NCBI GenBank assembly: GCA_947311845.1
Contig: CAMZMU010000048.1
Location: 22,069,497 to 22,133,496, forward strand
Reading direction: 5' to 3'
Length of the DNA: 64,000 bases
Source: Poa pratensis
Taxonomy: Eukaryota > Streptophyta > Magnoliopsida > Poales > Poaceae
The position numbers were made by a program, and so were the translations under genes. The stretch's first letter is position 1, and each line of letters starts with the position of its first letter. The notes under the pieces are model-generated. The model ran no database searches and was not told where the DNA came from. It saw only the letters and a list, made by a program, of their open reading frames with translations. Positions 46,074-56,709 of this stretch are shown here, one piece after another.

Positions 46074-46240
46074 GGGATATTTAATTGTACTCACTTTTCC
46101 CCACGCTCTAACTTTTTGCTCTCTTTTGCCCACTCCCTTAGCTGAAACTCTCACAAATGCTCACAGCGGACGTGTGCCGTCGTTTGCCGTCGGGTCAATG
46201 CATTGACCGTTATCTGACTAGTGTGCTGACGAGTGGGACC
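46074..46240 (+). repeat. Left terminal inverted repeat of the MULE
   Basis: About 167 bp beginning GGGATATTTAATTGTACTC. It is the inverted counterpart of 54149-54305, with several indels. In Mutator elements the TIR carries both the transposase-binding site and the outward gene promoter. Here the transposase leader starts shortly inside it. Confidence 0.88.
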
Positions 46241-46465
46241 CCAAGGAGACACGTCGGACCAGCTTGTCTGAATCTGAAACTCAGTGTTACCTGAACATAT
46301 CGAGACACTCAGGCGCCGCCCGGCCCCCTCCGCTGCCGCCGCCGTCGTGCCGCCTCCGCTGTCGTCGTCCCCTCCACCCTCTAACCCTCTAACCCTATTC
46401 TGCTTGCCGGCGACGCCGCGTCTCCGCCAGATCTATCTCATCTCCCCATCTCGGACTACGAAGCG

Positions 46466-49400
46466 ATGTCAGGGGAGGCCGCCGTCAAACCCATCGATCG
46501 TGGAGAAGATTGGGTCGAATCCAATGGGGATAATTCATGGATTCCAGATGGGTAAGCAACGTATACCCTCGAATTGATTAGGAAACTCGTAGATTTGGCT
46601 GGTTTTGACCAATACTAGCATGAATCGTTCCAATTTTGCTGATTTCCGTTCTCTAACTGCATCCTTTATTTGACTCGGATAGGATTGATCCCGCGCTTGC
46701 TTTTCGGCTGGCTGTTAGAATGGAAATTAGCGAGATCCGCGGTACGAAGGCGCATCACCTAACTGGATTTTACTTCCCGAAGGTGGTAGAAACAATCATT
46801 TGTTTCAAAGCTTTTCGCGAAGGTCTCCAGCGTTGTACATATGGTTGGAGCGATGCCGACGCTGTTGAACTGCAATATTTCAACACTAGCGAGCAAACAT
46901 TTCTCCCACTAACTTGCGACGAGCATTTGGGATTGCTATTTACTTTGAATGCTGAGAGCCGTTTCGGTAAAATTCATATCTGTGTGCTTCAGCCACGCAA
47001 AGCGCGGGACAATGGGAAGGGTGCATCCTCTGCCACTGCTAATAGCCAGCAACCTGGCACTCCTTGTAGGTCGAGACCAAGCAAAGCCAGTGGTTCTGAA
47101 AGCCACAATATGTCTGCTGCGGATTCGGCTGCTTCTCCTGTCCCTTCTGCAGCCGCTGTTTATGAAGAGGCAGAAGCTGACGAGGAAGTGCCTGCAAATG
47201 ATGATGAAGACGAGATGATGTACCCTGAACTGGTAGATATAGCCAGTCAGCAAGCAGTGGATGATGAATATCCGGAGCAGCCCATCAGCCGTGCTAGGTT
47301 TGATGACACTGACGATGAAGAGAAGGAGGAGAACATGGACAGCTTAATCGAGGATGAATACGATGGTGAGGACATGCCAACAATTGAGTGGAATAGGGAA
47401 GCACCTGAGCTTACTGAAGGCACCATATTTCAATCCATGGTGGACTGTCGGAATGCAGTGACAACATGGTGCATTCTAACTGAAAACACTTATGAGATTA
47501 AAAGGAGTGAGCCGTCAAGGTTCACAGTTTTTTGTCCATATGATAGGTGTAGGTGGAGGTTGCATGCATCTCTTATGTTAAAGAGCAAATATATTCAGGT
47601 AATCCAAGTTCATTGAGTAATTTAGTTTCACATCATTTAGTAATGTTTCTTAACTGTTTTTGCCTTTATTTTGTTTCAGATAAAGAAAAACCCACACAAG
47701 CACTCCTGTCCACCTGGAGGGGGAGGGGGGAAGGCCAAAACCAAGCTAGCAAAAACTAGGTGGGTGGCAGATGCGATATTGGATTGGCTGAGGGAAGAAC
47801 CTGGACTTGGTCCAACAGCACTCCATGGGAAGCTTTTTGAGAAGTACAAGATAAAAATTCCTTACATGAGAGTTTTCAATGCTAGGGAAAGGGCTCTTGA
47901 CAGAATTAATGGTCAATGGAATGACAGTTTTCAGCTGCTTTACACCTTCAAAGCTGAAGTGGAGATGGCTAGTCCAGGGAGTGTTGTAGAGATTGACAAG
48001 CATACAGTTCCATTCAAAATAAAAGGGAAGTCATTTGAGAAGGAGTGCTTTAGAAGGGCTTTTGTTTGTTTCAAGGCTTGCTGGCAGGGGTTTCTAGATG
48101 GTTGCAGGCCCTATTTGGCCGTAGATGCTACACATCTGACTGGAAGATGGAGAGGACAGCTAGTAGCAGCTTCTGCAGTTGATGGACACAACTGGCTATT
48201 CCCAGTTGCATTTGGTGTGGTGGAGGCAGAGTCCGAGGAAAGTTGGGTCTGGTTTCTGCAGCAGTTGCGCAACATTATAGGCACACCCCCAGGTTTAGCC
48301 ATACACACAGATGCTTGCAAGGGCTTAGAGAGTGCAGTAGAAATTGTATTCCCAGGAGTGGAGCATAGGGAATGTATGCGACACCTAGCGCAAAATTTCA
48401 AAAAGAAGTTCAAAGGTAAAGTTTTTGATGAGAACTTATGGCCAGCATCATACACATGCAGCAAAAGGAAGTATGAACACCATTTGAGAGTGTTGTATGC
48501 TCAAACTCCTCTTGTGAAGGAGTACATGGATGCACATCATGGCAAGGTGTGGTCAAGAAGCCAATTCAACGAAATCTGCAAAGTTGATTATGTGACCAAT
48601 AACCTTGCAGAATGCTTCAATGCAAAGTTCAAGTCAGTGAAAGGGCTCTTGCTGTGGCAAGCATTCGACAAGATGAGGCAGATGATCATGATAAAGATGG
48701 CTCTTCGCAAAAGAATTGCAGAAACAAAATATGTTGGTCATCTTATGCTCCCATCACTGATTAAGGCATTGCATTTGAAGGCAAGAGGACTGAAGATGAG
48801 ATGCATTCGATCTGATACACTTGAGGGTGAGGTAGCCTATACTGACAGTAAAAATAGGCTATGGAGGTATCCAGTGAACCTAGCAACTAGGGAATGCAGT
48901 TGTAGGCAATGGCAGATCCGTGGGAAGCCATGCATACATGCCCTACATCTGATGACTGTCATTGGGGGTGCAGATGGTGAAGTTGATCAATATTGCTCGG
49001 ACTATTTCTCTGTTGCCAAATTTATGGCTGCTTATGCTGACAATGTGCCTGCACTCTTGGGAAAAGACCAATGGAATATAGTTGATCCAGGGTTCAAACT
49101 CTGCTCCCCTGTACTCACTAGACCACCAGGAAGACCAAAGAAAAACAGGTTCAGAACAGGTGAGGAGGGTCGTGTACCAAAAAAGCGTGCTTGCAGAAAA
49201 TGTGGAGTTCTGGGGCATATTGCCAGGCTTTGTACCAATCCAGTGGAGCCATCATTTGGAGAGGAGGAAAGATGGACAGCAGCCAATGCAGAGGAAAATG
49301 CAGCAGCAATGGAGATTGAAAATGCTGAGGAGAATGCAGCTACACTGGAGATTGAAGCAAATGAAGCTGTACCAGCACCTTGGTATGTGTTTGCATTTGT

Positions 49401-49826
49401 AGAATGCAGCTACCCTTTTGTTTGCATTTGTTCTCTTTTTAACCTATGGCTTCCCTTTTATTTATCAGCTCTAGGGAGAAAAGGCCTAGACATGAAGAAA
49501 CCGAAGAAACTGAAGTTCAACCATCATCTGATGGCTTAGATTTTGAAGCCATGGCCTTTGATGGTTTTGAAGCTATAAGAGAGGAAGAGGAGGGGGTAAT
49601 TGTTCCAATTGTTCCTTTAAAGATTGTTGAACCCACAGATGATGACCATCAATTGGTCGTCAAGTGCTCGGCGAGTGGAAGTACTCCATCAGCAACTCCA
49701 CGGCCAAAACCCCAAGTAAAGAGCAAAAGGATCAAGAGTCTGAATCAGAAGAGCATCTCAACTAGGGAAACCAGGAGCAAGTCAGTGAAGCCAGCTGCGA
49801 ACACAAGGAGCAAGTCGAAGATTTGA
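46466..49826 (+). CDS. MULE transposase (mudrA-like), intact
   Basis: This DDE transposase cuts Mutator-type ends. The four exons are 46466-46551, 46683-47598, 47680-49382 and 49469-49826, all GT/AG, totalling 3063 bp and 1020 residues with no stop or shift. An N-terminal MULE-specific region is followed by an acidic linker (about 150-250) and a WRYxAS-like segment at the exon 2/3 border. The MULE catalytic domain has Asp483 (YLAVDATHLTG) and Asp545 (IHTDACKG), with HREC just after. A SWIM zinc finger follows (C740-x-C742...C752-x-H754, ECSCRQWQIRGKPCIHAL), then a CCHC zinc knuckle at 839-852 (CRKCGVLGHIARLC). The basic C-terminus (KSKRIKSLNQKS...RSKSK) could serve as a nuclear signal. Exon 1 starts at the first ATG after the GC-rich leader. 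Confidence 0.93.
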
Positions 49827-51233
49827 ATTTGAACTTGATACATTTGTGTTAAGATGTTTGTGTTGTCAATTCGAGCTACTGTGAAAACTTATCAGGTGTA
49901 ATAATGTTGCTTGTACTTTGGTATCTTATTTGAGTAAGAATTAAAATTTCCATCAAAATTTGAATTTGAATGAATATTTGAATTTGAGGTTGAACCAAAG
50001 TTGAAGTTGAACCAAAGTTAGAGTTGAACCAACATATGAGGTCCATTGCTCTGTGCTATGTATTTGATCGAACATTTTAAGTCCAATATTTGAAGGTGAT
50101 CAATCCGAATGAGAAATGTGCTAGAAACGAGCTCGAAAGCTAGGGTAAACAGCCCTATTTGTAATCAAGTTTTTTTCGACCTTGTCTAAATGAGGCATAA
50201 ATTTTTTATTAACACCTGTTCCATATATATAGAGTAAAAACGAAGTCCCACTATTTATTGAACTAATCTTCATATTATTACATTTTTTTTGGAAAAATAT
50301 GCTATTAACTGAAAATCATGAAATAACACGTTTTAAATATGAAAATGAAAAAGTAATTTCAGAACCTTCATATTCAATCCAAAATGAAGCTTTTGTGATT
50401 TTATTGATTTTTTTGAATTTTATCAAAACCTAAACCCTCTCTCACTTTCCTACGAACTCTGAACAGTTTCATACGTGATAGCTCATTTGTGTGAAGCTTT
50501 TTTCATGAAAATGTACCAACACCAAGTTTATATTTTTTTCTCGTAACCATGTCACATATTACGGCAATGTGCACTGGTTTTGTTATTTTTTGATTTTTTT
50601 TGAATTACTTATGCTCATTTGAATGTGATTTCGATGTCTCACTTCTGAAAATGGTTTTTCATGAAAATGACCCTTAACCCTAAACCCAGGGTTTTTTGGT
50701 AACTATGTCTTATAAAACGACGAACTATGCAAGTTTTTTCATTTTTTGATTTTTTTGTAACTATTTGTGGCCATTTGAAGTTCAGGTCAAACCCTAATAA
50801 CCCCGTTGACTGACTCAAAACCCCGGAGCATCTCTCCAAACCCTAGCGTCGAACGTCCGCCGTCGGATCGGAATCTAGCGCCAAACTCCACCCGTCAGAT
50901 ATGGCCTTCCACGGGCGATCCGCGCGAAGCTGGTTCTGCATCTTGATTGGCCGCAAGGGAGTTTTACCATCTGCCCCACTTTACATCTGAAATTGGATTA
51001 TTCGCACATGACCACCACATGTCAGTGAGACGAGATGTTGCAAATATTAAAACTGCAAAATACAACGAGGCAAATCGTCAAATCTCCCCCTTCTCCATCT
51101 GACAGAGCAGCTCCTTCTCCAGTCTCCACCCACGCACAGAGCAGCTCGTCCTCGCCCACCATTGTCTCCCCTTTCTTCTGCTTCTTCTTCTCCAGCGACG
51201 AGAGCAGCGATTCTTCTTCTCCGGCGACGAGAT
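49827..51233. other. MULE interior spacer
   Basis: An AT-rich spacer lies between the transposase and GRF genes. A tandem 'gaagttgaaccaaagttaga'-type repeat follows the transposase stop (about 49970-50035). The GC-rich part after 50850 is probably the promoter and leader of the GRF gene. No frames of interest. Confidence 0.5.
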
Positions 51234-51799
51234 ATGTCGGACTCTAGTTCAGCCTCCCGCCCCTCGTGGCCCCAGCATGGTCCAGTGCCCATGGAGCGAT
51301 GTCCTGACTGCGAACGCATCGCGCCATTGGTACGGTTGACTTGTACGTCGGACAAGAATGGCAACAAAGGGCGAGAGTTCGTGAAATGCGAGAGCAAGCC
51401 AGAGGGGCAGGTTAGATCTCATGATTTTGCTCTGATTTCTTTTTCCCTTTGCTCTGAATTCTTTTTCCTTGGATCTGAGATTTAGGGTTCATATTTTTGT
51501 TTCAGATCGTGAGCCATTGCGGCCATTTCGAATGGCTGGATAACTACGTTGCCAGGCTTAGAGCTAGATCTCAGAGCTCGATGCCTTTCAATGGTGCCGC
51601 AACCCGGCAGCAGAATTTGGTCTCCGACAGTGCTGCTCCGACAGTTGGGGATGCGGATCTGAAGGGGGAACTAAAGAAGATGAACAAGAACTTGAGGCAG
51701 CTGACTGAATTGAAGAGGCAGTCGAATCAGCTAGCTTTAGGATTTTACATTTCTGTAATTGCTCTAGGAATTGCTTACTTGCTGGTCGTCAGTCGTTAG
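51234..51799 (+). CDS. GRF zinc-finger protein with C-terminal membrane anchor, MULE cargo
   Basis: A small predicted nucleic-acid-binding protein of unknown role, carried inside the MULE. The two exons are 51234-51410 and 51506-51799, phase 0, giving 156 residues. The N-terminal zf-GRF pattern is visible: CPDC (residues 23-26), then a basic GREFVKC and 'SHCGHFEWLD', supplying four conserved Cys/His-type ligands. In GRF-finger proteins this fold binds single-stranded DNA or RNA. After a linker comes a coiled-coil-prone stretch (DLKGELKKMNKNLRQLTELKRQ) and then one hydrophobic span (LALGFYISVIALGIAYLLVV) ending three residues before the stop, so it is a tail-anchored layout. A link to transposition is inferred only from position. 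Confidence 0.85.
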
Positions 51800-52900
51800 A
51801 GATGTTACTAGTGTGGATCTGGTGCTCTTATGTTGCTTAAACTGTGTCTGTATCAGTTAGTTCTTGCTTAACATCAGTTTCGTCAGTTAATTCTTGCTTA
51901 CCATCAGTCTCTGTGTGGATCTGGTGCTCTCTGTATCACCGAATTTTTGTACGTGTTCTTGACACTTTCAGTTTCTTCAGTTTCGTCAGACAACACCTAG
52001 CGCAAAAGGAAAAAAACAATATTGAGTTCTTGGGCCCAAACAAGAAACAAAGCTATGTTGGGCCGGTCCATGCCGTTGACTCTGAAAGGCCCGCAAAGAT
52101 ATAAGAGGCCCAGAAATTAGTGCACGCGCTCACTCTGTGTTTTTTTGGCTGTATTTATTTGATTGCACAGAGTGCATGTTGATTCCAAAATTGCCACCAA
52201 CAATTCAAAAATGGGAAAATTGAGTGCTCGTTTTTCGTTGTTTCAAATTGCACATACACAACAATTGAGTGATCTTTTTTCATACACAACAATTGAGTAC
52301 TCTTTTTTCATCGTTTCAAATTTTACCTATAGAGATTGAGTGCTCTTCTTTTTTTGCTTTTTCCATGCAATATTGCCACCAACAATTCCAACTACAACTC
52401 TTCTTCGTATCTTATTGTTTTTGAACAAATATGACCACCAACAATTACAAATGGGTTACCCTTCGCAAATTACCTTGTTTTACATGCACTACGGCCACCA
52501 ACGAATTAGCTACTTTCTAATCATATGTTATTAGTTTGTCGTGTTCTCGCGGCCTTGTTGACTTCAAAAGAGGTGTTTGCTGAAGTAAGAACACATAAGC
52601 GAAACACCTTTTTTTCCCTTGTCACTTAGCGGTGCATGTCTCAATAAATATTGGGATAAATATTGGGATCCCATAAATATTTGGGACAAGACAAATACAA
52701 CACAAATGTAACACAACATGAACTACCATAGATATAGTTCTTAAAGTTCATACATATAGCACGGCATACATAGTACGGGCAACAAACCATGAACGCAACA
52801 ACAACACATAGATAAAGATTCCCTAAAGATAAAGCCCTAGCACACTAGCTATAGGGCAACACACACACGGAAAACACCGTCATGGCCTCCACCGCCGTCT
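51800..52900. other. MULE interior spacer with short quasi-repeats
   Basis: The region between the two convergent genes holds repeated 'gccaccaacaatt' strings (about 52192, 52374, 52434, 52493) and 'attgagtgctcttttttc'-like strings (about 52215-52345). No coding frames. Terminators or polyadenylation sites of both genes should lie here but cannot be pinned down. Confidence 0.5.
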
Positions 52901-53326
52901 TCACTCCTCCTCCTCCAGACCGTTCTCGCCGAGATAGTACGGGAGGCTGTGCATGAGGTTGGCACTGGGGAAGATGCTCTCAAAGTCAGTGAAGATGTTG
53001 TAGGTGGTGAAGGCGATGAACTCGCACCCACACCAAAACACCCTGCCGAGCAGGTAGTAGGCGTCGAATCTGTTGGTGAAGTGGGCGACGAGCCCTATCG
53101 GTGGAGCGGTGGGGTGGGAACGCTGTTCCGCGAGGCGGAACATGGGCGGCGAGCCAGCCGGGAGGTGGCGAAAGCCCGCACGAAGAAACCACTCGGCAAG
53201 CTCGCGAGGACCCCTCCAGCGTGAGATCGCCCACACGCGGAGCGAGGTCTCGACGACGACGAAGGCGGGGTACCGCCTCTCCGGCACGGTGGGCGGCACG
53301 CGGAAAGTCGGCGCGTTGAACTGCAT
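52901..53326 (-). CDS. Unknown 141-residue protein, convergent MULE gene
   Basis: A single-exon minus-strand frame from the ATG at 53326 to the TAG at 52901. An upstream in-frame ATG at 53416 would add 30 residues, but it lies only about 12 bases from the TATA box at 53428-53435, so 53326 is the likelier start. The product is rich in aromatic residues and Arg, with segments ERRYPAFVVVETSLRVW, RGPRELAEWFLRAGFRHLP and RVFWCGCEFIAFTTYNIF, and it ends in an acidic GLEEEE. I recognise no domain, no signal peptide and no clear transmembrane span. GC-rich codon use matches a real grass gene, and the TATA box at proper distance supports transcription. Its position matches that of mudrB in MuDR, but I see no similarity. 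Confidence 0.65.
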   Translation of the reverse strand: MQFNAPTFRVPPTVPERRYPAFVVVETSLRVWAISRWRGPRELAEWFLRAGFRHLPAGSPPMFRLAEQRSHPTAPPIGLVAHFTNRFDAYYLLGRVFWCGCEFIAFTTYNIFTDFESIFPSANLMHSLPYYLGENGLEEEE

Positions 53327-53427
53327 CTCGTCTTCGCGTCGCTGCGTGTTTGCTTTGGCTCTTGGGGAAGAAGAGAAGGGAGGGAGGTGCAGATGGATGT
53401 GTAGAGGAAGAGGCAACCGAAGGGCGG

Positions 53428-53435
53428 TTTAAATA
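53428..53435 (-). promoter_or_regulatory. TATA box of the convergent MULE gene
   Basis: The minus-strand string TATTTAAA lies about 100 bp upstream of the ATG at 53326. It sits next to a 41-bp-spaced direct repeat of 'gaagaggcaaccgaagggcg' (53406 and 53447), which may be a duplicated upstream element. Confidence 0.6.
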
Positions 53436-53737
53436 GCCAAGGGAGAGGAAGAGGCAACCGAAGGGCGGTTTATTTCACACTGGATCGAGGGCGTGGTGTC
53501 GATCCGTTTGTGTAGCCTAGGTTTTTTTACCGTTTACACACGATGTGTGGGCTCGACGCGTCGAACGACGCGGCAACTGCTTCGACGGTGCATCAGTGGC
53601 AGCGGCAACTGAACCGAGCGGCTGGCTTCGACGGTGCATCAGTGGCTGCATGCGTGCGTAGGGACTGAATCGACGCATGCGTGCGTGCATAGGGACTGGC
53701 TGCGTAGACTGAATCGACGCATGCGTGCGTGGCGGCG

Positions 53738-54034
53738 CGCATGCATGCAACCACGTCGCGCTGCGCTCCTCCCATAGCAGGCTGAATCGATGCCAAAGCC
53801 GCGCTCCTCCCATAGCAGGCTGAATCGATGCCGCGCATGCATACATGGTTGCGTGAGTCCATAGCAGGCTTAATTTAATTAGGCCACGCACGCATGCATG
53901 CAACCACGTCGCGCTGCGCTCCTCCCATAGCAGGCTGAATCGATGCCAAAGCCGCGCTCCTCCCATAGCAGGCTGAATCGATGCCGCGCATGCATACATG
54001 GTTGCGTGAGTCCATAGCAGGCTTAATTTAATTA
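53738..54034. repeat. Tandem 144-bp repeat (period 153) near the right MULE end
   Basis: 53738-53881 is repeated without visible change at 53891-54034. Each unit contains two copies of 'tcctcccatagcaggctgaa' followed by tcgatgcc. Related strings (TGAATCGACGCATGCGTGCG) continue leftwards to about 53660. The near-identity of the two units points to a recent duplication. Confidence 0.9.
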
Positions 54035-54148
54035 TCAACACAATGGCCCGGTCTACGACGTACGAAGCCATCCACGGCCCAACGAACAAAGCCACAGAAG
54101 CGCACCCTCGTCAGGTCCAAAGAGCGAACAGTCAACAGAGTCCGACGC

Positions 54149-54305
54149 GGCCCCACTCGTCAGAGTTAACGGACCAGACGGCAACGTCCGCTGTGAGCAT
54201 TTGTAAGAGTTTCAGCTAAGGGAGTGGGGAAAAGTGAGCAAAAGTTTCAAGCGTGGGGAAAACTGAGCACAACTAAGGAGTTGGGGGCACAGGAGTAATA
54301 ATCCC
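54149..54305 (-). repeat. Right terminal inverted repeat of the MULE
   Basis: About 157 bp. Read inward it begins GGGATTATTACTCCTGTGCC and then parallels the left end through TTTTCCCCACGCT, CACTCCCTTAGCTGAAACTC and GCTCACAGCGGACG. Confidence 0.88.
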
Positions 54306-54314
54306 TTCAAATTT

Positions 54315-54619
54315 CTGTTTTCCTATATTTTGAGTATTGAAAATGCATTAGACTAACTCCAATAACGCCTCGTTTGGTGCGCAAGGGTGGGCTAGTAGTA
54401 GAAGGGATTTTCCCCTTCATTAGGGGTTCAAAACCCACAAAAATACCGGGTGCGCATCCTCATTGAACTTGTATAGATCTTCACCCAAAGGTCCTGGCCC
54501 TGTCGGCTGGACAGCGCCAGCTGAGATGGCGGAGAGAGAGTTCACTTTACCTCTCCGCTTCTTCCCCAAATCGACAGACTCAAGACGGTGGAGCTGGCGG
54601 AGCGCGTGGTGACAGACGA
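54315..54619. other. Short spacer, nothing recognised
   Basis: About 300 bp between the MULE target site and the Copia LTR, without features I can support. Confidence 0.4.
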
Positions 54620-55093
54620 TGTTGGATATATGCCCAAAAGGCAATGCATTTATACATTTGATTCATTAATTATTGATTTGTATTCTCTATGCTATAACTG
54701 CGGTGATTTCTAAATACGTGATTTAGGGGAAAGCTCACCCGCACGTGTGGAGAATATGAATACGTAAAATATACCCTAGTTCTTTTACGGACTAATTTGT
54801 TGATTGCTAGATGACACTGCTTTCCTAGTCATGGACATTGTTTATGTCAGCATCAATGAGTGGCATATTATTGGATAATAATATGGCTGGGTAAACCCAA
54901 GTTTTGATATGCTAAGAGATTCCGTTAAATCGTCTTTTTTTCCTTAGCTTTATCACAGTAAGGTTATTATATAACTTGTCCTGTAACCATGAGGTTATTA
55001 GTGTTATGCATACTAGAAGAGTTGCTTTGGCTCTGTCAATGGCATGGCCGTAACTGGGTGTCGAAACGGCAGTCACTGGGTAACTTCAAGGTA

Positions 55094-56709
55094 CTAGTAA
55101 TCAAGCACGTGCACATGCACGTTTCACCTGATATTTGAAACAATTAAAGAATAATGTGCAATAATATGTTTCATCAAATAATATGAGTTGCTTGTTAAGT
55201 TTACAACAATATCGATATTATGCGAGAGGATTGTTAGATCAACAGGAAAACCACCCCGGCCTAGTTCTTTCATAGAATGAAAAAAAATAGGACACGCACA
55301 TTTTTTCCTGCATATAATGCAAGAGCATTATCAGTCATGGTTGATGCCTAAAGAAAAAGAACAGCAAGTGCAATGTACGTCTTTGACAGTTTGACTGATA
55401 CAAAGTCAACAACAGAAAAGTTACTGCCAGATTACACAAAAGTTACTGCCAAATCACACAAGAATTACTGCCAGATTAAGGAGCTTACAACTGATTTCTC
55501 TTTGATCTGAACATAAGCTGGTACAGTACAAACTGTTAGTAATGTAGCTAGAACTATGCCACTGCCTGCCATCTTCTCTGAAGGTAGAAAATATGGTTCA
55601 GTTCACCTCTTTGTCCTTGCAATACGTTTTCAGTCAAGCATGTGACCAAAACAATCATTTGCAAGCAATTAGATTTGTTCTAAGATATTAGGAGTAGGAG
55701 ATTAAGTATATCTTTCAAATCATACATGTGCAAAAGTATATACGAATAGATACGTAATGTCCTAAGGTGAAAGAAATCCTTGTGCAGATAGAGAAGGCAT
55801 GCCTACTGTAATGTGGATTAAAGCAGGTAAAAAAACACAGGTCAAGCTGGACACTGGACAATCAATCAGATGATACACTCGTCAAAAAAGAGAGATGTTG
55901 AGGGTTCAGACTTCAGATTAGACTGGCTTTATGCAGTCTAAGGCTCTAGTTCGTATGACTTCACAAGAAAAATTAAGTAAGCAAGGCGGGCCAGACCCTT
56001 GCCGGTACTTGTAGCACATAGTTCTGGTCGATCGGTGCCGGTGGAGTCTGATCCGGCCTCGCGTGGTGCCATCCACTGCGGTGGTGCGAAGCATACCAGG
56101 GAGGGAGGAGATGGAGAACGGCTGGTGGTGACGGAATTGAAGGATCGCCGGCGCGGATCTGCAGCCAGCGGCAATCTGAGTGACGGCAGAACGCAGAGGA
56201 ACGATGAATAGGAGGCGATGAGCGTTGACGGAGTCGTCCCGCCGCCTGGAGGAGTGGAGGCGGCAGGCGGCGTCCTATCCCGGCGGCGGCGTCGTCGTCC
56301 CCGCCTGGAGGAGTGGAGGCGGCAGGCGGCGTCCTATCCCGGCGGCAGTGGCGTCGTCCCCCGCCTGGGGGAGTGGAGGCGGCAGGCGGCGTCCTATCCC
56401 GGCGGCGGTGGCGTCGTCCCCCCGCCTAGAGGAGTGGAGGCGGCGGGTGGCGGACGGCGAGCGGCGGACGGACGACGGTGAGCGGCGGTCGCAGTTTGAG
56501 GAGAGCGTCCGCGTGGGGAGAGGTTGCAGGCGGCGTCGGGGATTTTTTTTGTTTTTGATTGGAAAAAACTGATTTGCGTGGGTTGTGCAATTGCGCTCTG
56601 CCTTGGTTTACCGCAAATCACGATTGGCTTATAGATCGTTGGATTAGCTGGTTAAACGCCCAGGATTAGTTGGATCTGCCACCTCTCTGTCTTTTTATAT
56701 TAGTGGTGA
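55094..56709 (-). mobile_element. Helitron inserted in the Copia LTR
   Basis: On the minus strand the 1616-bp insert starts TCACCACTAATATAAAAAGAC and ends ...GCTTGATTACTAG. It is placed between A and T of the host, as Helitrons insert without target duplication. A perfect 7-bp stem, 2-nt loop hairpin (ACGTGCA-TG-TGCACGT, 55107-55122) lies 9 nt before the terminal CTAG. No Rep/helicase gene is present, so it is non-autonomous. It holds a GC-rich segment (56000-56520), possibly captured gene DNA, and a minisatellite. Confidence 0.75.
56231..56448. repeat. ~60-bp minisatellite, four units, in the Helitron
   Basis: The phrase GGAGTGGAGGCGG recurs at 56251, 56310, 56370 and 56431, each followed (first three) by 'caggcggcgtcctatcccgg'. 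Units are 59-61 bp, so frames shift between them and it is unlikely to encode a repeat protein. Confidence 0.9.

Larger units (their letters stand above)
46074..54305 (+). mobile_element. Complete 8.2-kb Mutator-like element (MULE) with three genes
   Basis: The element is flanked by identical TTCAAATTT (46065-46073 and 54306-54314), the 9-bp duplication of Mutator elements. Left (46074-46240) and right (54149-54305) termini are inverted repeats of about 160 bp, sharing 'ttttccccacgct', 'cactcccttagctgaaactc', 'acaaatgctcacagcggacg' and 'gacgagtggg'. Inside are a plus-strand transposase gene (46466-49826), a plus-strand GRF zinc-finger/membrane gene (51234-51799), and a minus-strand gene of unknown function (53326-52901) converging on it. 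The convergent layout recalls MuDR (mudrA and mudrB), but neither small gene resembles mudrB as I know it. Nothing interrupts the element, and all three frames are open, which suggests recent activity. Confidence 0.93.
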
